Below, in pieces: positions 1 through 7,598 of a stretch of 22,152 nt of DNA; the first letter of the stretch is position 1; each line of letters begins with the position of its first letter. A program made the position numbers and the translations under genes. Source of the stretch: Chara braunii (taxonomy: Eukaryota; Streptophyta; Charophyceae; Charales; Characeae); assembly GCA_003427395.1 (NCBI GenBank), contig BFEA01000007.1, positions 4,145,565 to 4,167,716 of the forward strand, read 5' to 3'. The notes beneath the pieces are model-generated. The model was not told the origin of the DNA, searched no databases, and saw only the letters and a list, made by a program, of their open reading frames with translations.

Positions 1-54
1 AAGAAAGAAAGAAGGAAAGAAAGAAAGAAAGAAGAAGAAGAAGAAGAAAAAGAA
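1..54. repeat. GAAA/GAAG purine microsatellite
   Basis: The window opens inside a purine-only tract of GAAA units that changes to GAA units, and it ends where the sequence becomes mixed. It is a simple repeat with no coding content and is probably cut by the window edge. Confidence 0.9.
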
Positions 55-127
55 TACCGTACCTTATCAAGTACTGTTGCAGCTTTCTGCAACAACTCTC
101 TCTCTAATCTCTGCGATGTTGTCTCCA

Positions 128-131
<4 letters not shown>

Positions 132-220
<89 letters not shown>
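132..220. repeat. Compound (TC)n-(GT)n microsatellite
   Basis: A (TC)n run at about 132-166 passes directly into an uninterrupted (GT)n run at 167-220. The 103-codon open frame across it is only a translation of the dinucleotides into Leu-Ser and Cys-Val runs, so I do not call a gene. The rest of 221-433 is purine-biased non-coding sequence in which I see nothing recognisable. Confidence 0.92.
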
Positions 221-221
<1 letters not shown>

Positions 222-433
222 AGGGCTTCTGCAGATGTTCAAGGCTTGAAGAACGCCGCACACACGTGAAGAGCAGAGCACACAGAGGTGATGATAGGAA
301 CATGAAGCAGAAGGGAGATGGTGAAAACAGAGTGGTTGTAGATGAAGACAACGAAAAACATCAAGGAACGTTAACAACAATGAGCTAAAAGTGGTGTGAA
401 GACAAGTAGGTACCGGTAGGTAAAAAAGAAAGA

Positions 434-1060
434 GAGGCTCGGCCTGGACCAACCAAGTGCAGGCCTTGGAAAAAAAGGTACGTGTGGTAAGAAAAAGTAC
501 ATGTGGTAAAGAACCCAAACGAAACGGCACCAGTGGCAGAATAGGCCGAAATGTGGCAAGGAAAGGGAAGACAAAAATGGAGAGGCACAAATTTGGCGGC
601 ACCGGACCTCAACAAAAAAAAGAACCGGTTCTACACAGCGCGTCTTGGAGGGGGAGTGGGGATAGTGGAGGCAGTGGTCGAAACGACGTATGGGGGTCCA
701 GCTTCGTTCAATTTTGAAGAAAAAAAAAAGGCCTCGGACACTTGCGACTGACAAAAGGGACTTGCGAGGAAAAAAAAAAAAAAAGAGGCTCGGCCTACAC
801 CAACCAAGTGCAGGCCTTGGAAAAAAGTTACGTGTAGTATACCAGGCACAATAAGCTGAAATGTCGCAAATAAATGAAAGTCAAAAATGAGAAATTTCAC
901 TGGCACCGGACGCCAAAAAAAAAGGAAGCACGTGGTGGGGCGCGTCTTTGCTGGGGGGGGCGGCGGAAGGGGGGGGAAACAAGCCTCGGACACAAAAACT
1001 GAGAAAACAGGCTCAGCCTACGTTTACTAAGCACAGGTCTTCGAAAAAAGCAATCTGCGG
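434..1060. repeat. Degenerate tandem repeat, about three copies
   Basis: Copies begin at 434, 785 and 1009, each with a GGCTCGGCCT-like head followed by ACCAACCAAGTGCAGGCC and an A-run (the third copy is more diverged). The first two also share, in the same order, a GGCACCGGAC block, a GCGCGTCTT block and a GCCTCGGACAC block. Copy 1 is about 351 bp and copy 2 about 224 bp, with losses in the middle. The A-runs and G-runs suggest slippage. The ORFs across it are compositional. The family is unknown to me. Confidence 0.7.
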
Positions 1061-1350
1061 TCATGCCTCAATGTGACCAGCATATCATCCTTTTGATGGG
1101 TGGGGGGAGAAGGGGGGCCGGCGACCGTTCGGGGGGCCAAAGGGGTCGCACCCTCGGGTTTTAAAACTATGTGTTGAACATGCTTAATTTGCATCGCACC
1201 GCCCCCGAAAATTGTGCACGCAACAAACGAAGAATCCAAGTGACGGGTCGCACTGGCAAAAAAAGGACGGCAATGACAGTTCGGATAACAGATCCGCGCA
1301 CAATCCGAGGAACGCATGTTTATCCGTACTTCTATGACGGTTTGTTATCC
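1061..1350. other. Non-coding stretch with G-runs
   Basis: Between the degenerate repeat and the T-rich tract there are several G-runs near 1100-1140. I find no recognisable gene or element. Both strands carry short open frames without any protein-like pattern. Confidence 0.5.
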
Positions 1351-1455
1351 AATGTTTTGTTTTGTTTTGTTTTTGTTTTTTTTGTTTTTTTTTGTTTTGT
1401 TTTTTTTTTTCGTGAACCCCTTGTTTTCTTGCCTTTTTTTTTTTTTTTTTTTTTT
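1351..1455. repeat. T-rich tract, (TTTTG)n then poly-T
   Basis: TTTTG units run from about 1351 to 1410, followed by a pure T-run of about 22 bases at 1434-1455. Read on the other strand this is an A-rich tail that could mark the end of an old retroposed copy, but no retroposon body is recognisable beside it. Confidence 0.85.
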
Positions 1456-1654
1456 CCTACCAATCCCACGGTCTCGTTATATATCTCGCCAATCCATGAC
1501 CGTGACCCCGCACCTCCAACAACATCAATGTGTCCGTGAAAACATCACGGTTCACTACTGCGGGCCACAAATAGGTGAAAACAGGTCGTTAGCGCCGCCG
1601 TTTCCACGCAGTAGTGAACTACAATGCTGGGAACTTAAGACCAAAAATTTTCCA

Positions 1655-1745
1655 GCACACACATGTTGGAAACATGTTGGACCAACGTTGATCACATGTT
1701 GAAAACATGTAGGTCGCATGTTGGTAAACGGTTGGAAACATGGAC
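1655..1745. repeat. Short ACATGTTGG-type minisatellite
   Basis: The motif ACATGTTGG and close variants (ACATGTTGA, GCATGTTGG, ACGTTGATC) recur about six times with spacing of roughly 12-20 bases. ACATGT is self-complementary, so neighbouring copies could pair. It lies immediately upstream of the decayed coding region. Confidence 0.6.
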
Positions 1746-1790
1746 CCGACCCTTCTAAACGATTGGCCACATCATTTCACGTAATCCCAA

Positions 1791-2848
1791 TGTTCGTTCC
1801 AACTTGTGAGCAAGTTGAAAACTTGATGAAAATTTTCCACAATTTTTATGTTGTTCTAGAGCGAGATGAGCTGTACTTTTGGAATGGAAGCGTGCGGAAC
1901 CCACCGCGAAGTTATATATTTTTCTGATACATCATGAACAACATATTGTGCGGTATGATTTTGTGCCTCCTAATCAATCACGAGATTATTGAGACATGAA
2001 CCTCGTCGTAGTTCACAAAGCGAATCCAGTTATAGAAGATACTCTTGAGATTAAAGGGATGTTTCTCTATATTATGTTATGGCTAAATGGTCAGCAAGGT
2101 CCATTCAGTCTGCTTCATCATGTGAGACGGGTACGAACGAATAGATGTACCGTTTTGCGCTCTGAACGTTTTGATATCATCACTTTTGATGACGAGGCTT
2201 GTGAGATCTGTGAACGTCTCTTTTAACTGACGACTCCTTCGGGTGTGCAGATGACTAGCGGACGACAGGATCTCACTCAGGCAAGATATCTGCTGGTTCT
2301 CGACACTATGGATGAGGAGCTGATTCAGCGTGCAAAGCGACTTTTACTTGTTCAGGATGATGTACCCACTCATTGGGTTTATTTTGTTGGATTGCTTAAA
2401 GATGGGCAAGGATTTTTTCCTGACTCGCTCGAGGATGTTCGTGCCAATGTGGCCCGACTCCCGGGAAAATTTCATGAATATACTTTGTATTTTCATCGTG
2501 CGAGTAACCTCCAATGTCTTTCTCAAATCATTGTGAGTGTTACAATTACCCTATCTAGAGAGGGCTACGACGTCATTCGGGTTATGGACACTACGACTAG
2601 GCACCTTTTTCGAATAGGACAACCGTTTCGTCTCGCGGATGGTTTCCTTCTATGGTACGCGGGTGGTTCAGATCATGTGGGGTGGACGCATGATCACCTT
2701 AACTTTTGACGACGAGGAGTTCGCACGACTCGACCAGATTGAAGCAGAGGTCCACGAGGGCCNACAACTCTATATCGGCTATACGGTCGTTGAATGGTAT
2801 TCAGGTGCCACGTTGAGTTGTCCATATGATAGAGTCGTGTTTATATGA
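1791..2848 (+). pseudogene. Broken coding region, unknown protein with duplicated domain
   Basis: I do not recognise the family. Protein-like sequence starts near 1791 in one frame and shifts near 1912 into a second frame that stays protein-like to 2709. In that frame there are two internal stops, a TGA near 1993 and a TAA at 2224-2226. Coding character then moves back to the first frame near 2640 and ends at the stop after 2848. The two halves resemble each other: FDIITFDDEACEICERL near 2168-2220 parallels RMITLTFDDEEFARLDQIE near 2690-2745, and EQVENLMKIFHNFYVV near 1810 parallels EDVRANVARLPGKFHEYT near 2430. This suggests an ancestral tandem domain duplication. An ambiguous base lies at 2763. 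The stops and shifts point to a pseudogene. Introns or assembly errors are alternatives: GTGTGCAG before the ATG at 2251 could be a splice acceptor. The codon pattern is unlike the low-complexity flanks. Confidence 0.5.
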
Positions 2849-3129
2849 CTGTGCAAGGGTAACAATAAATAAATAAATACAAAATTGTAGATAGGACCAA
2901 CCAGATGGATAATATATGGATTGCCCTGATGATTGCACTATCATGCTTATGCATTGAGGGGTAATCAAACGCATGAACATTAAAAGCAAGTTGGTTGATA
3001 TGAGGCGATAACTTTTACAGTAGGCCGGAATCAGAAAAAATGTCGAGTTTCTGAGAAAGTCATTGATCATCATGTTAATGGTGAAAACAATGGGGAGTTG
3101 AACATTAAATAATCAGATGGCAAAAATAG
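2849..3129. other. AT-rich spacer
   Basis: This follows the stop of the decayed coding region. It carries a short TAAA-type run near 2863-2880. I see no gene, repeat copy or RNA in it. Confidence 0.5.
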
Positions 3130-3585
3130 ATGTTTCATCTCTTAGGGAACGGAAAGAGTAATTATTGTCTAGGAGGACAAAGCGACCAACAAAATTTATT
3201 CACTCCTACATGTAAATTGAATATGATTAAGGAGATGTGGTCAAACCGAGAGTTCAAACTTCGGTCAGGGGCTAGATCACTTGTTGATCTTCATGGTAGG
3301 AGTGAAATTTACTTGCAAAAGTTATTTATGGCAAGGTTTAGTAGGTGTGATGCTCGGATGATTTCGCCTGACTTTCCTTCAATGGTAGTCTTTCGCATTG
3401 GAGATGGCGATATAAAAGTTTTTTCAGTCATATGTGTTAGGAAGAATAACTTCGGCAATTCAGCTCATCAAGTCAAGAACTGGATCTTGCGTGATTGTGA
3501 TATAAGGTATATGAATTTTATTGTCATGTTGTCAAAAATTTGTCAAAGGACTAGGATCGTATTTAAGGGTTTCATGCTTGGTTGA
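3130..3585 (+). CDS. Hypothetical ORF, 151 codons
   Basis: This is an uninterrupted frame with an ATG start and a TGA stop that ends exactly where the structured repeat begins (3586). I do not recognise a family. The predicted product is basic, with Arg, Lys, Phe and Ile spread evenly rather than in low-complexity runs. It has no clear signal peptide or membrane helix. A hydrophobic patch, YMNFIVMLSKIC, lies near the C-terminus. It is close to the decayed coding region, and the two could be parts of one old element, but nothing in the sequence links them directly. A 151-codon frame can occur by chance, so I hold this loosely. No promoter or splice signals support expression. Confidence 0.25.
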   Translation: MFHLLGNGKSNYCLGGQSDQQNLFTPTCKLNMIKEMWSNREFKLRSGARSLVDLHGRSEIYLQKLFMARFSRCDARMISPDFPSMVVFRIGDGDIKVFSVICVRKNNFGNSAHQVKNWILRDCDIRYMNFIVMLSKICQRTRIVFKGFMLG

Positions 3586-3668
3586 GACCGTCCTAGTCGA
3601 CCAACATACACTCCGTACTTAGGAGATCGGCGTCCTAAGGAAAGGACGGCGTTCGAGTCCACTCGGTC
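3586..3668 (+). other. tRNA-like head of dispersed repeat (degenerate)
   Basis: A partial cloverleaf can be drawn. GACCG at 3586-3590 pairs with CGGTC at 3664-3668. CTCC at 3611-3614 and GGAG at 3622-3625 close a seven-base loop. GTCC at 3632-3635 and GGAC at 3644-3647 form a long variable-arm-like stem. GTTCGAGTCC at 3651-3660 fits a B-box or T-loop. The T-stem pairs poorly and the D-arm is weak, so a working tRNA is unlikely. A tRNA-derived SINE head with a Leu/Ser-like long variable arm is possible. Related sequences with GATCGTCC(T/C)TAG-like starts recur near 5715 and 6200. Confidence 0.35.
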
Positions 3669-3689
3669 CTTAATCAAGGATTTCCTACA

Positions 3690-4045
3690 CTGTAACGAGA
3701 TGAGTAAATGCCCTCGGCTGATCTACCTATGCGATTGCATCTAAAAACTTTTGTACGTGGGTCAGTAGCTTGGTAGGGATACGCCCCTAAAGGTGGTGAC
3801 AACCCCTTAGGAAAGGAAAGTTTATGCCCCGAGGAAACCTATCTTGTCGTGGGGGACCGGGGAATGTACAGTTCGCGCACCCAACTAGAGCGGCGAAAGG
3901 ACGATGCAACCTCGCCCGTCTCGGCGGCTCGCGGAGTTATCTTGTGTCATTCCCGAATTGTCTCTGTGTTTATTTATGTGTGATATGGTCGGGAAGGCTC
4001 CCACACTTTGCAAAAAGGCCGGAACCGATGCGAGCGACAACGACA
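3690..4045 (+). repeat. Structured dispersed repeat, copy 1
   Basis: The body shares long blocks with copies near 6350-6600, 7177-7310 and 10750-10935: a TCAGTAGCT...AGGGATACG block, GGTGGTGACAACCCC, a TTGTGCCTCG-like block (here TTTATGCCCCG) and a GCGCACCC...CTAGA block. CCTAA at 3786-3790 pairs with TTAGG at 3807-3811 around the GGTGGTGACAA loop. CCTAT further on pairs, with wobbles, with GTGGG. The short ORFs inside are by-products. The family is not identified; see the finding on conserved helices. Confidence 0.6.
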
Positions 4046-5328
4046 CCTCCCTCGCTCAAGTTAAGATGTTACTAATAAAGGTGTTGAGTTCATGAAGTGG
4101 TTGTAAACCACGGAGGGAGAATAGTTGACGCATATATGGGTGATAGCGGTCATATATTGAGAGTGACCGAGAGATGCATGCTTCCTGAAGTCAATAACAT
4201 TTACGTTCTCATTCGACTCTCTTTACAGGTTTTCCTGTCAACTTCACTCCCGTCATGACGACATGAAGAAGTACAAGCAGCTGAGAACACGATCAGTGCG
4301 TGCTTGAAAAGGGAGTCAGATTTTCATTGAATGCATGGTTAACATCGTCTGCACCAGCACCCTACCTTAATTGGTGTCCAAGCGATGATGAACTTCATTT
4401 CCGCTTGTGCTTTCATCAGTAAAGAAGGAAGAGGGATTGAGTCATGTGTTGTCCACAGGATGACATAGCAAATATAGAGGACGACATTGTGAGTTACGAG
4501 TAGAGTAACCTAAGAGCAATTTTTTTTTCCATGAAGTATAAACAAGGTATGATTAATAACACACGAATCACGCAAGTCATTCTTTCGTGAACATATTATG
4601 CGAGAATTTTTTCATTTACATCACATTTATTGCCTAAACCATAGTAATGTATATATGGATATTGACACACTGCAAGATTGTCATTGGTGGCAAGAAAGAG
4701 GGATACGATTCTCAATATGCGGGTATGCTATGACAGTGTATTAGCTAGTTGTGTGAGTGTCTTGGAGGTTAAGTTCTTTTCGGGATGCAAGTGAGAATTG
4801 AAGTTTTTTCCTTTTCTTTTCTTGGACATTATTTGTTTCTTCTAACGGATTTTATTGCCGCTACTGTTACTAACATCCTTATCAGGTAGAAGTGGGGGAC
4901 ACAATGAGCAAATGAGGTACCTGTTGGCATGCGAGAATTGCATTTGCCCAGTATTTATCTTCAAGTTATGAAGACACGACTATTAAATATTAACGGTGAG
5001 TAAGAAGTCGTGAAGTCAAGCCTTAGAGTGATCATGAGTTGAAATGGGAATTTGGTTGATGTCATTGTGAAGCTAAGTTACTCTCGCATCACCGTCTGGG
5101 AAACAATCGTCCCTTGGTTATTCCATATATCCTACATCACCTGAGTAGCGAACTGATTAGATTATTAAGAGTTATCACCTTCCCTCATTTATCTTGTCTT
5201 TGTCTTGAGTTACTCAATATTAATTCGTTTGCATTGACTTTGCTTAAGATTATGCTCTCTATTGATCTTGTCATAGTTCTCAAATTCTCAAATGGGCAAC
5301 CTTGATATATGCATAGTATATTTAAATT
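4046..5328. other. AT-rich stretch without recognisable genes
   Basis: No ORF longer than about 63 codons and no RNA gene is recognisable. A perfect 6-bp hairpin, GTGGTT at 4097-4102 with AACCAC at 4106-4111, sits just after the structured repeat. The nearby GTTGACGCATA at about 4125 recurs near 10921 after another copy of the same repeat, so the repeat unit may extend to about 4160. Confidence 0.5.
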
Positions 5329-5815
5329 CTATAATTTATTATTTGTGTGATCATTGTTGTTCTGAATCATAATCAAAGATTCATAAGACCGGGGACCGAG
5401 GAAGACTGCAATTGACGGGTATCGCTCTAAGAAAGACTCACACAACAGAAAGGGATTTAGATTATCTAATTTATTTATTTATTGCAAAATTCATCAAAAT
5501 CTTGTGTGACAGCGTGTTGGCTTTCTAGTTGTCAGAAGTGGCCTGACTATAAAAAAGTGCGACACCACACGATATCTATTTTCAATCTTGCATGAGACAC
5601 CCAATTGTTTTTTATGTCAAAAAGGTTATGGGACGGTTACGAAAAAGGACTAGGCGCAATTTGCGTATGAGAGAGTTGGTTTTATTTTAGCAAGGTGTAT
5701 TGTATGGTTACATGGATCGTCCTAGTCGACCGGCGCTGAGTTTCGCTTGGGACATTAGCCCCAGAATATCGACTCCCGTACGGGTCTTATTAAGATGTTC
5801 AACCGCTCGTACCCC
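5329..5815 (+). repeat. 487-bp tandem duplication, copy A
   Basis: The unit starts at CTATAATTTATTATTTG and is followed directly by a second copy beginning at 5816. The two copies are similar enough to align by eye over their whole length with scattered substitutions and a few small indels. Each contains GTGCGACA(A/C)CACACGAT, a GGACTAGGCGCAATTTGCG block and, near its end, the tRNA-like head of the structured repeat family followed by a CCCGTACGGG palindrome. No coding frame is shared between copies. Confidence 0.85.
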
Positions 5816-6302
5816 CTATAATTTATTATTTGTATGATCATTGTTGTTCCGAATCATAATCAAAGATTCATAAGACCGGCGACCGAGGAAGACTGCAATT
5901 GACGGGTCTCACTCGAAGAAAGACTCACACAACAGAAAGGGATTTGCATTGTCTAATTTATTTATTTATTACAAAATTCATCAAAATCCTGTGTGACCGT
6001 GTCGACTTTCTGGTTGTCATAACTGGCCTGACTTGAAAAAAGTGCGACAACACACGATATGTATTTTCAATCTCGCATGTAACACCCAATTGTTTTCTAT
6101 GTCAAAAAGGTTATGGGCCGGTTACGAAAAAGGACTAGGCGCAATTTGCGTATGAGAGAGTTGGTTTTATTTTAGCAAGGTGTATTGTATGGTTACATGG
6201 ATCGTCCTTGTCAACCAGCGCCGAGTCTCGCTTGGGGCATTAGCCCCAGAATGTCGACTCCCGTACGGGTCTGATTCAGATGTTCAACCACCCGTACCCC
6301 CT
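5816..6302 (+). repeat. 487-bp tandem duplication, copy B
   Basis: This is the second unit of the tandem pair, in direct orientation with no spacer. Its head-like segment begins near 6200 and is followed by a TGGGGC/GCCCCA hairpin and the CCCGTACGGG palindrome near 6262-6271. Unlike copy A, it continues directly into the body of the structured repeat (6303 onward). Copy A therefore looks like a truncated duplicate of the 5' part of a longer element. Confidence 0.85.
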
Positions 6303-6620
6303 ATGTTACTATGTTGCAACGTACGAGAAACGTTCTCAGCTAGACCACCTCTGCAATTGCAACTGAGCAGCTTTCGCAGGTGGTTCGATAGCTCGGCAGG
6401 GATACGTCCGTCTTGGGTAAAGGTAAGTTGTGCCTCACCAGACCTCTATTCTGTCGTAGGGGCTCGCGAGAGGTACGGTTGGCGCACTCGGCCAGAACGA
6501 CAAAAGCTCCATTGTGAAAAAAACATGAAAACATCATGTGTGACACGGTCGGGAGGGTCCCCCTGTGGGATCAGTGCGCTCGACAACACCATAAAAAGTG
6601 CAGACCCAGAGTAGGTAAAA
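6303..6620 (+). repeat. Structured dispersed repeat, body copy 2
   Basis: This shares CTCTGCAATTGCA, a GATAGCTCGGCAGGGATACG block and AAAGGTAAGTTGTGCCTC with the other copies, then GTCGTAGGGG and CTCGCGAGAGGTACG, and a TTGGCGCACTCGGC block. The GGTGGTGACAACCCC hairpin seen in copies 1 and 4 is deleted here. The outer helix GTGC/GCAC and the CTCGCGAG region can still pair. The 144-codon + frame and the two minus frames over it follow the repeat and show no protein family. Confidence 0.6.
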
Positions 6621-6849
6621 TGAAGTGGTAATGCTTTCTTAGGGATAAGGTGCAACCTTGAGAATGCTTTGAGTGTCCTCGAGGGAGAGGGAGAGAGACT
6701 CATTCAGACGGGTGCAGGTAAGTGGGTCGTTCGGGATAGAATGAGATGCCTTGGGAAGTGGCTAAGTTCATTGAGCCTTGTTTTTCCTTCGTTCTCACTA
6801 TTTTTTTCCCTCATCGCCCGTTGTTTTTTCCTTAAAAAAAACATGCACT
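6621..6849. other. Non-coding spacer
   Basis: Purine-rich sequence gives way to a T-rich segment near 6779-6830. Nothing recognisable. Confidence 0.45.
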
Positions 6850-7087
6850 CAAAGGAAACCAACGGAGTCCCATATCGTTATTCGAACAAGCAAAATTTTG
6901 TCTCACTTTCGCAAGTGTCTTTCTTACTTACCTGCACACCACACAAACGACGCAATCAAAGAAAACCAACGGAGTCCTATATTATCATTCAAACAAGCAT
7001 AATTTTGTCTCACTTTAGCAAGTATCCTTCTTACTTACCTGCATACCACACAAACAACGCAATCAAAGGAAACCAACGGAGTCCCAC
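6850..7087 (+). repeat. 107-bp tandem repeat, about 2.2 copies
   Basis: CAAAGGAAACCAACGGAGTC starts at 6850 and recurs at 6957 (with one change) and 7064, giving a strict 107-bp period. Each unit contains TTTTGTCTCACTTT, TTCTTACTTACCTGCA and ACCACACAAAC. Copies differ by scattered substitutions. Because 107 is not a multiple of three, the ORFs crossing the units change frame between copies and are not believable proteins. Confidence 0.85.
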
Positions 7088-7176
7088 AATCAAGTCAGAC
7101 TTACTTTTTCACCCATGCATGACGTCGACAACTTCACTCTAACTTTTATTATGAACATTCAAAGCAAAAAGGGTGA

Positions 7177-7310
7177 AGTACGACTGGTGCACATGGCTAG
7201 AACGGAAGGTAAGTTGTGCCTCGCGGGAACCTATCATGTCATAGGGGACGACGAAAAGTACGACTGGCGCACCCGGCTAGAACGGCAAGGTGACAACGAA
7301 ACAACCCCCG
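7177..7310 (+). repeat. Structured dispersed repeat, copy 3 with internal duplication
   Basis: GTACGACTGG followed by a GCAC...GGCTAGAACGG block appears twice, at 7178 and 7258 (80 bp apart). Between them lies the TTGTGCCTCGCGGGAACC core. CCTAT at 7230-7234 pairs perfectly with ATAGG at 7241-7245. GTGCCTC from 7216 pairs with GGCGCAC at 7266-7272 at six of seven positions. This is the clearest copy of the nested stem. Confidence 0.6.
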
Positions 7311-7338
7311 TTTCAGCGATTCACGGGATTACTTATAC

Positions 7339-7566
7339 GTTGGGTGTACTCCAATGTGAGTTACTCGGCTGATTGACTGAACCTATGTAATGATTGGTAT
7401 TCGAAAAGTAATGGAATACTTCGGTGCAAGTTATTTCACTACTTGTGTGACCTAATGTTATGTGCATTACATAGTTGTTGACAAGAGGAATGAGGACTCC
7501 AGCGTGAGTCATCATGCCACTTGACTATGTGTCATTCGTTTATATATATGTTTGTATATGTATATA

Positions 7567-7598
<32 letters not shown>

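Noticed and set aside
1912-2709. Stop-codon reassignment or readthrough explaining the two in-frame stops
   Set aside because: The frame also shifts at both ends, and the stops differ (TGA and TAA). Decay is simpler.
3586-3668. Functional tRNA gene
   Set aside because: The T-stem has only two of five pairs, the D-arm is weak, and the same sequence recurs as part of a dispersed repeat.
6180-6614. 144-codon + frame over structured repeat copy 2
   Set aside because: The frame is not conserved in the other copies of the repeat, whereas helices are.
5556-6620. Complete group II intron
   Set aside because: GTGCGAC ends and nested helices are suggestive, but I found no domain V hairpin, no domain VI branch site and no intron-encoded protein.
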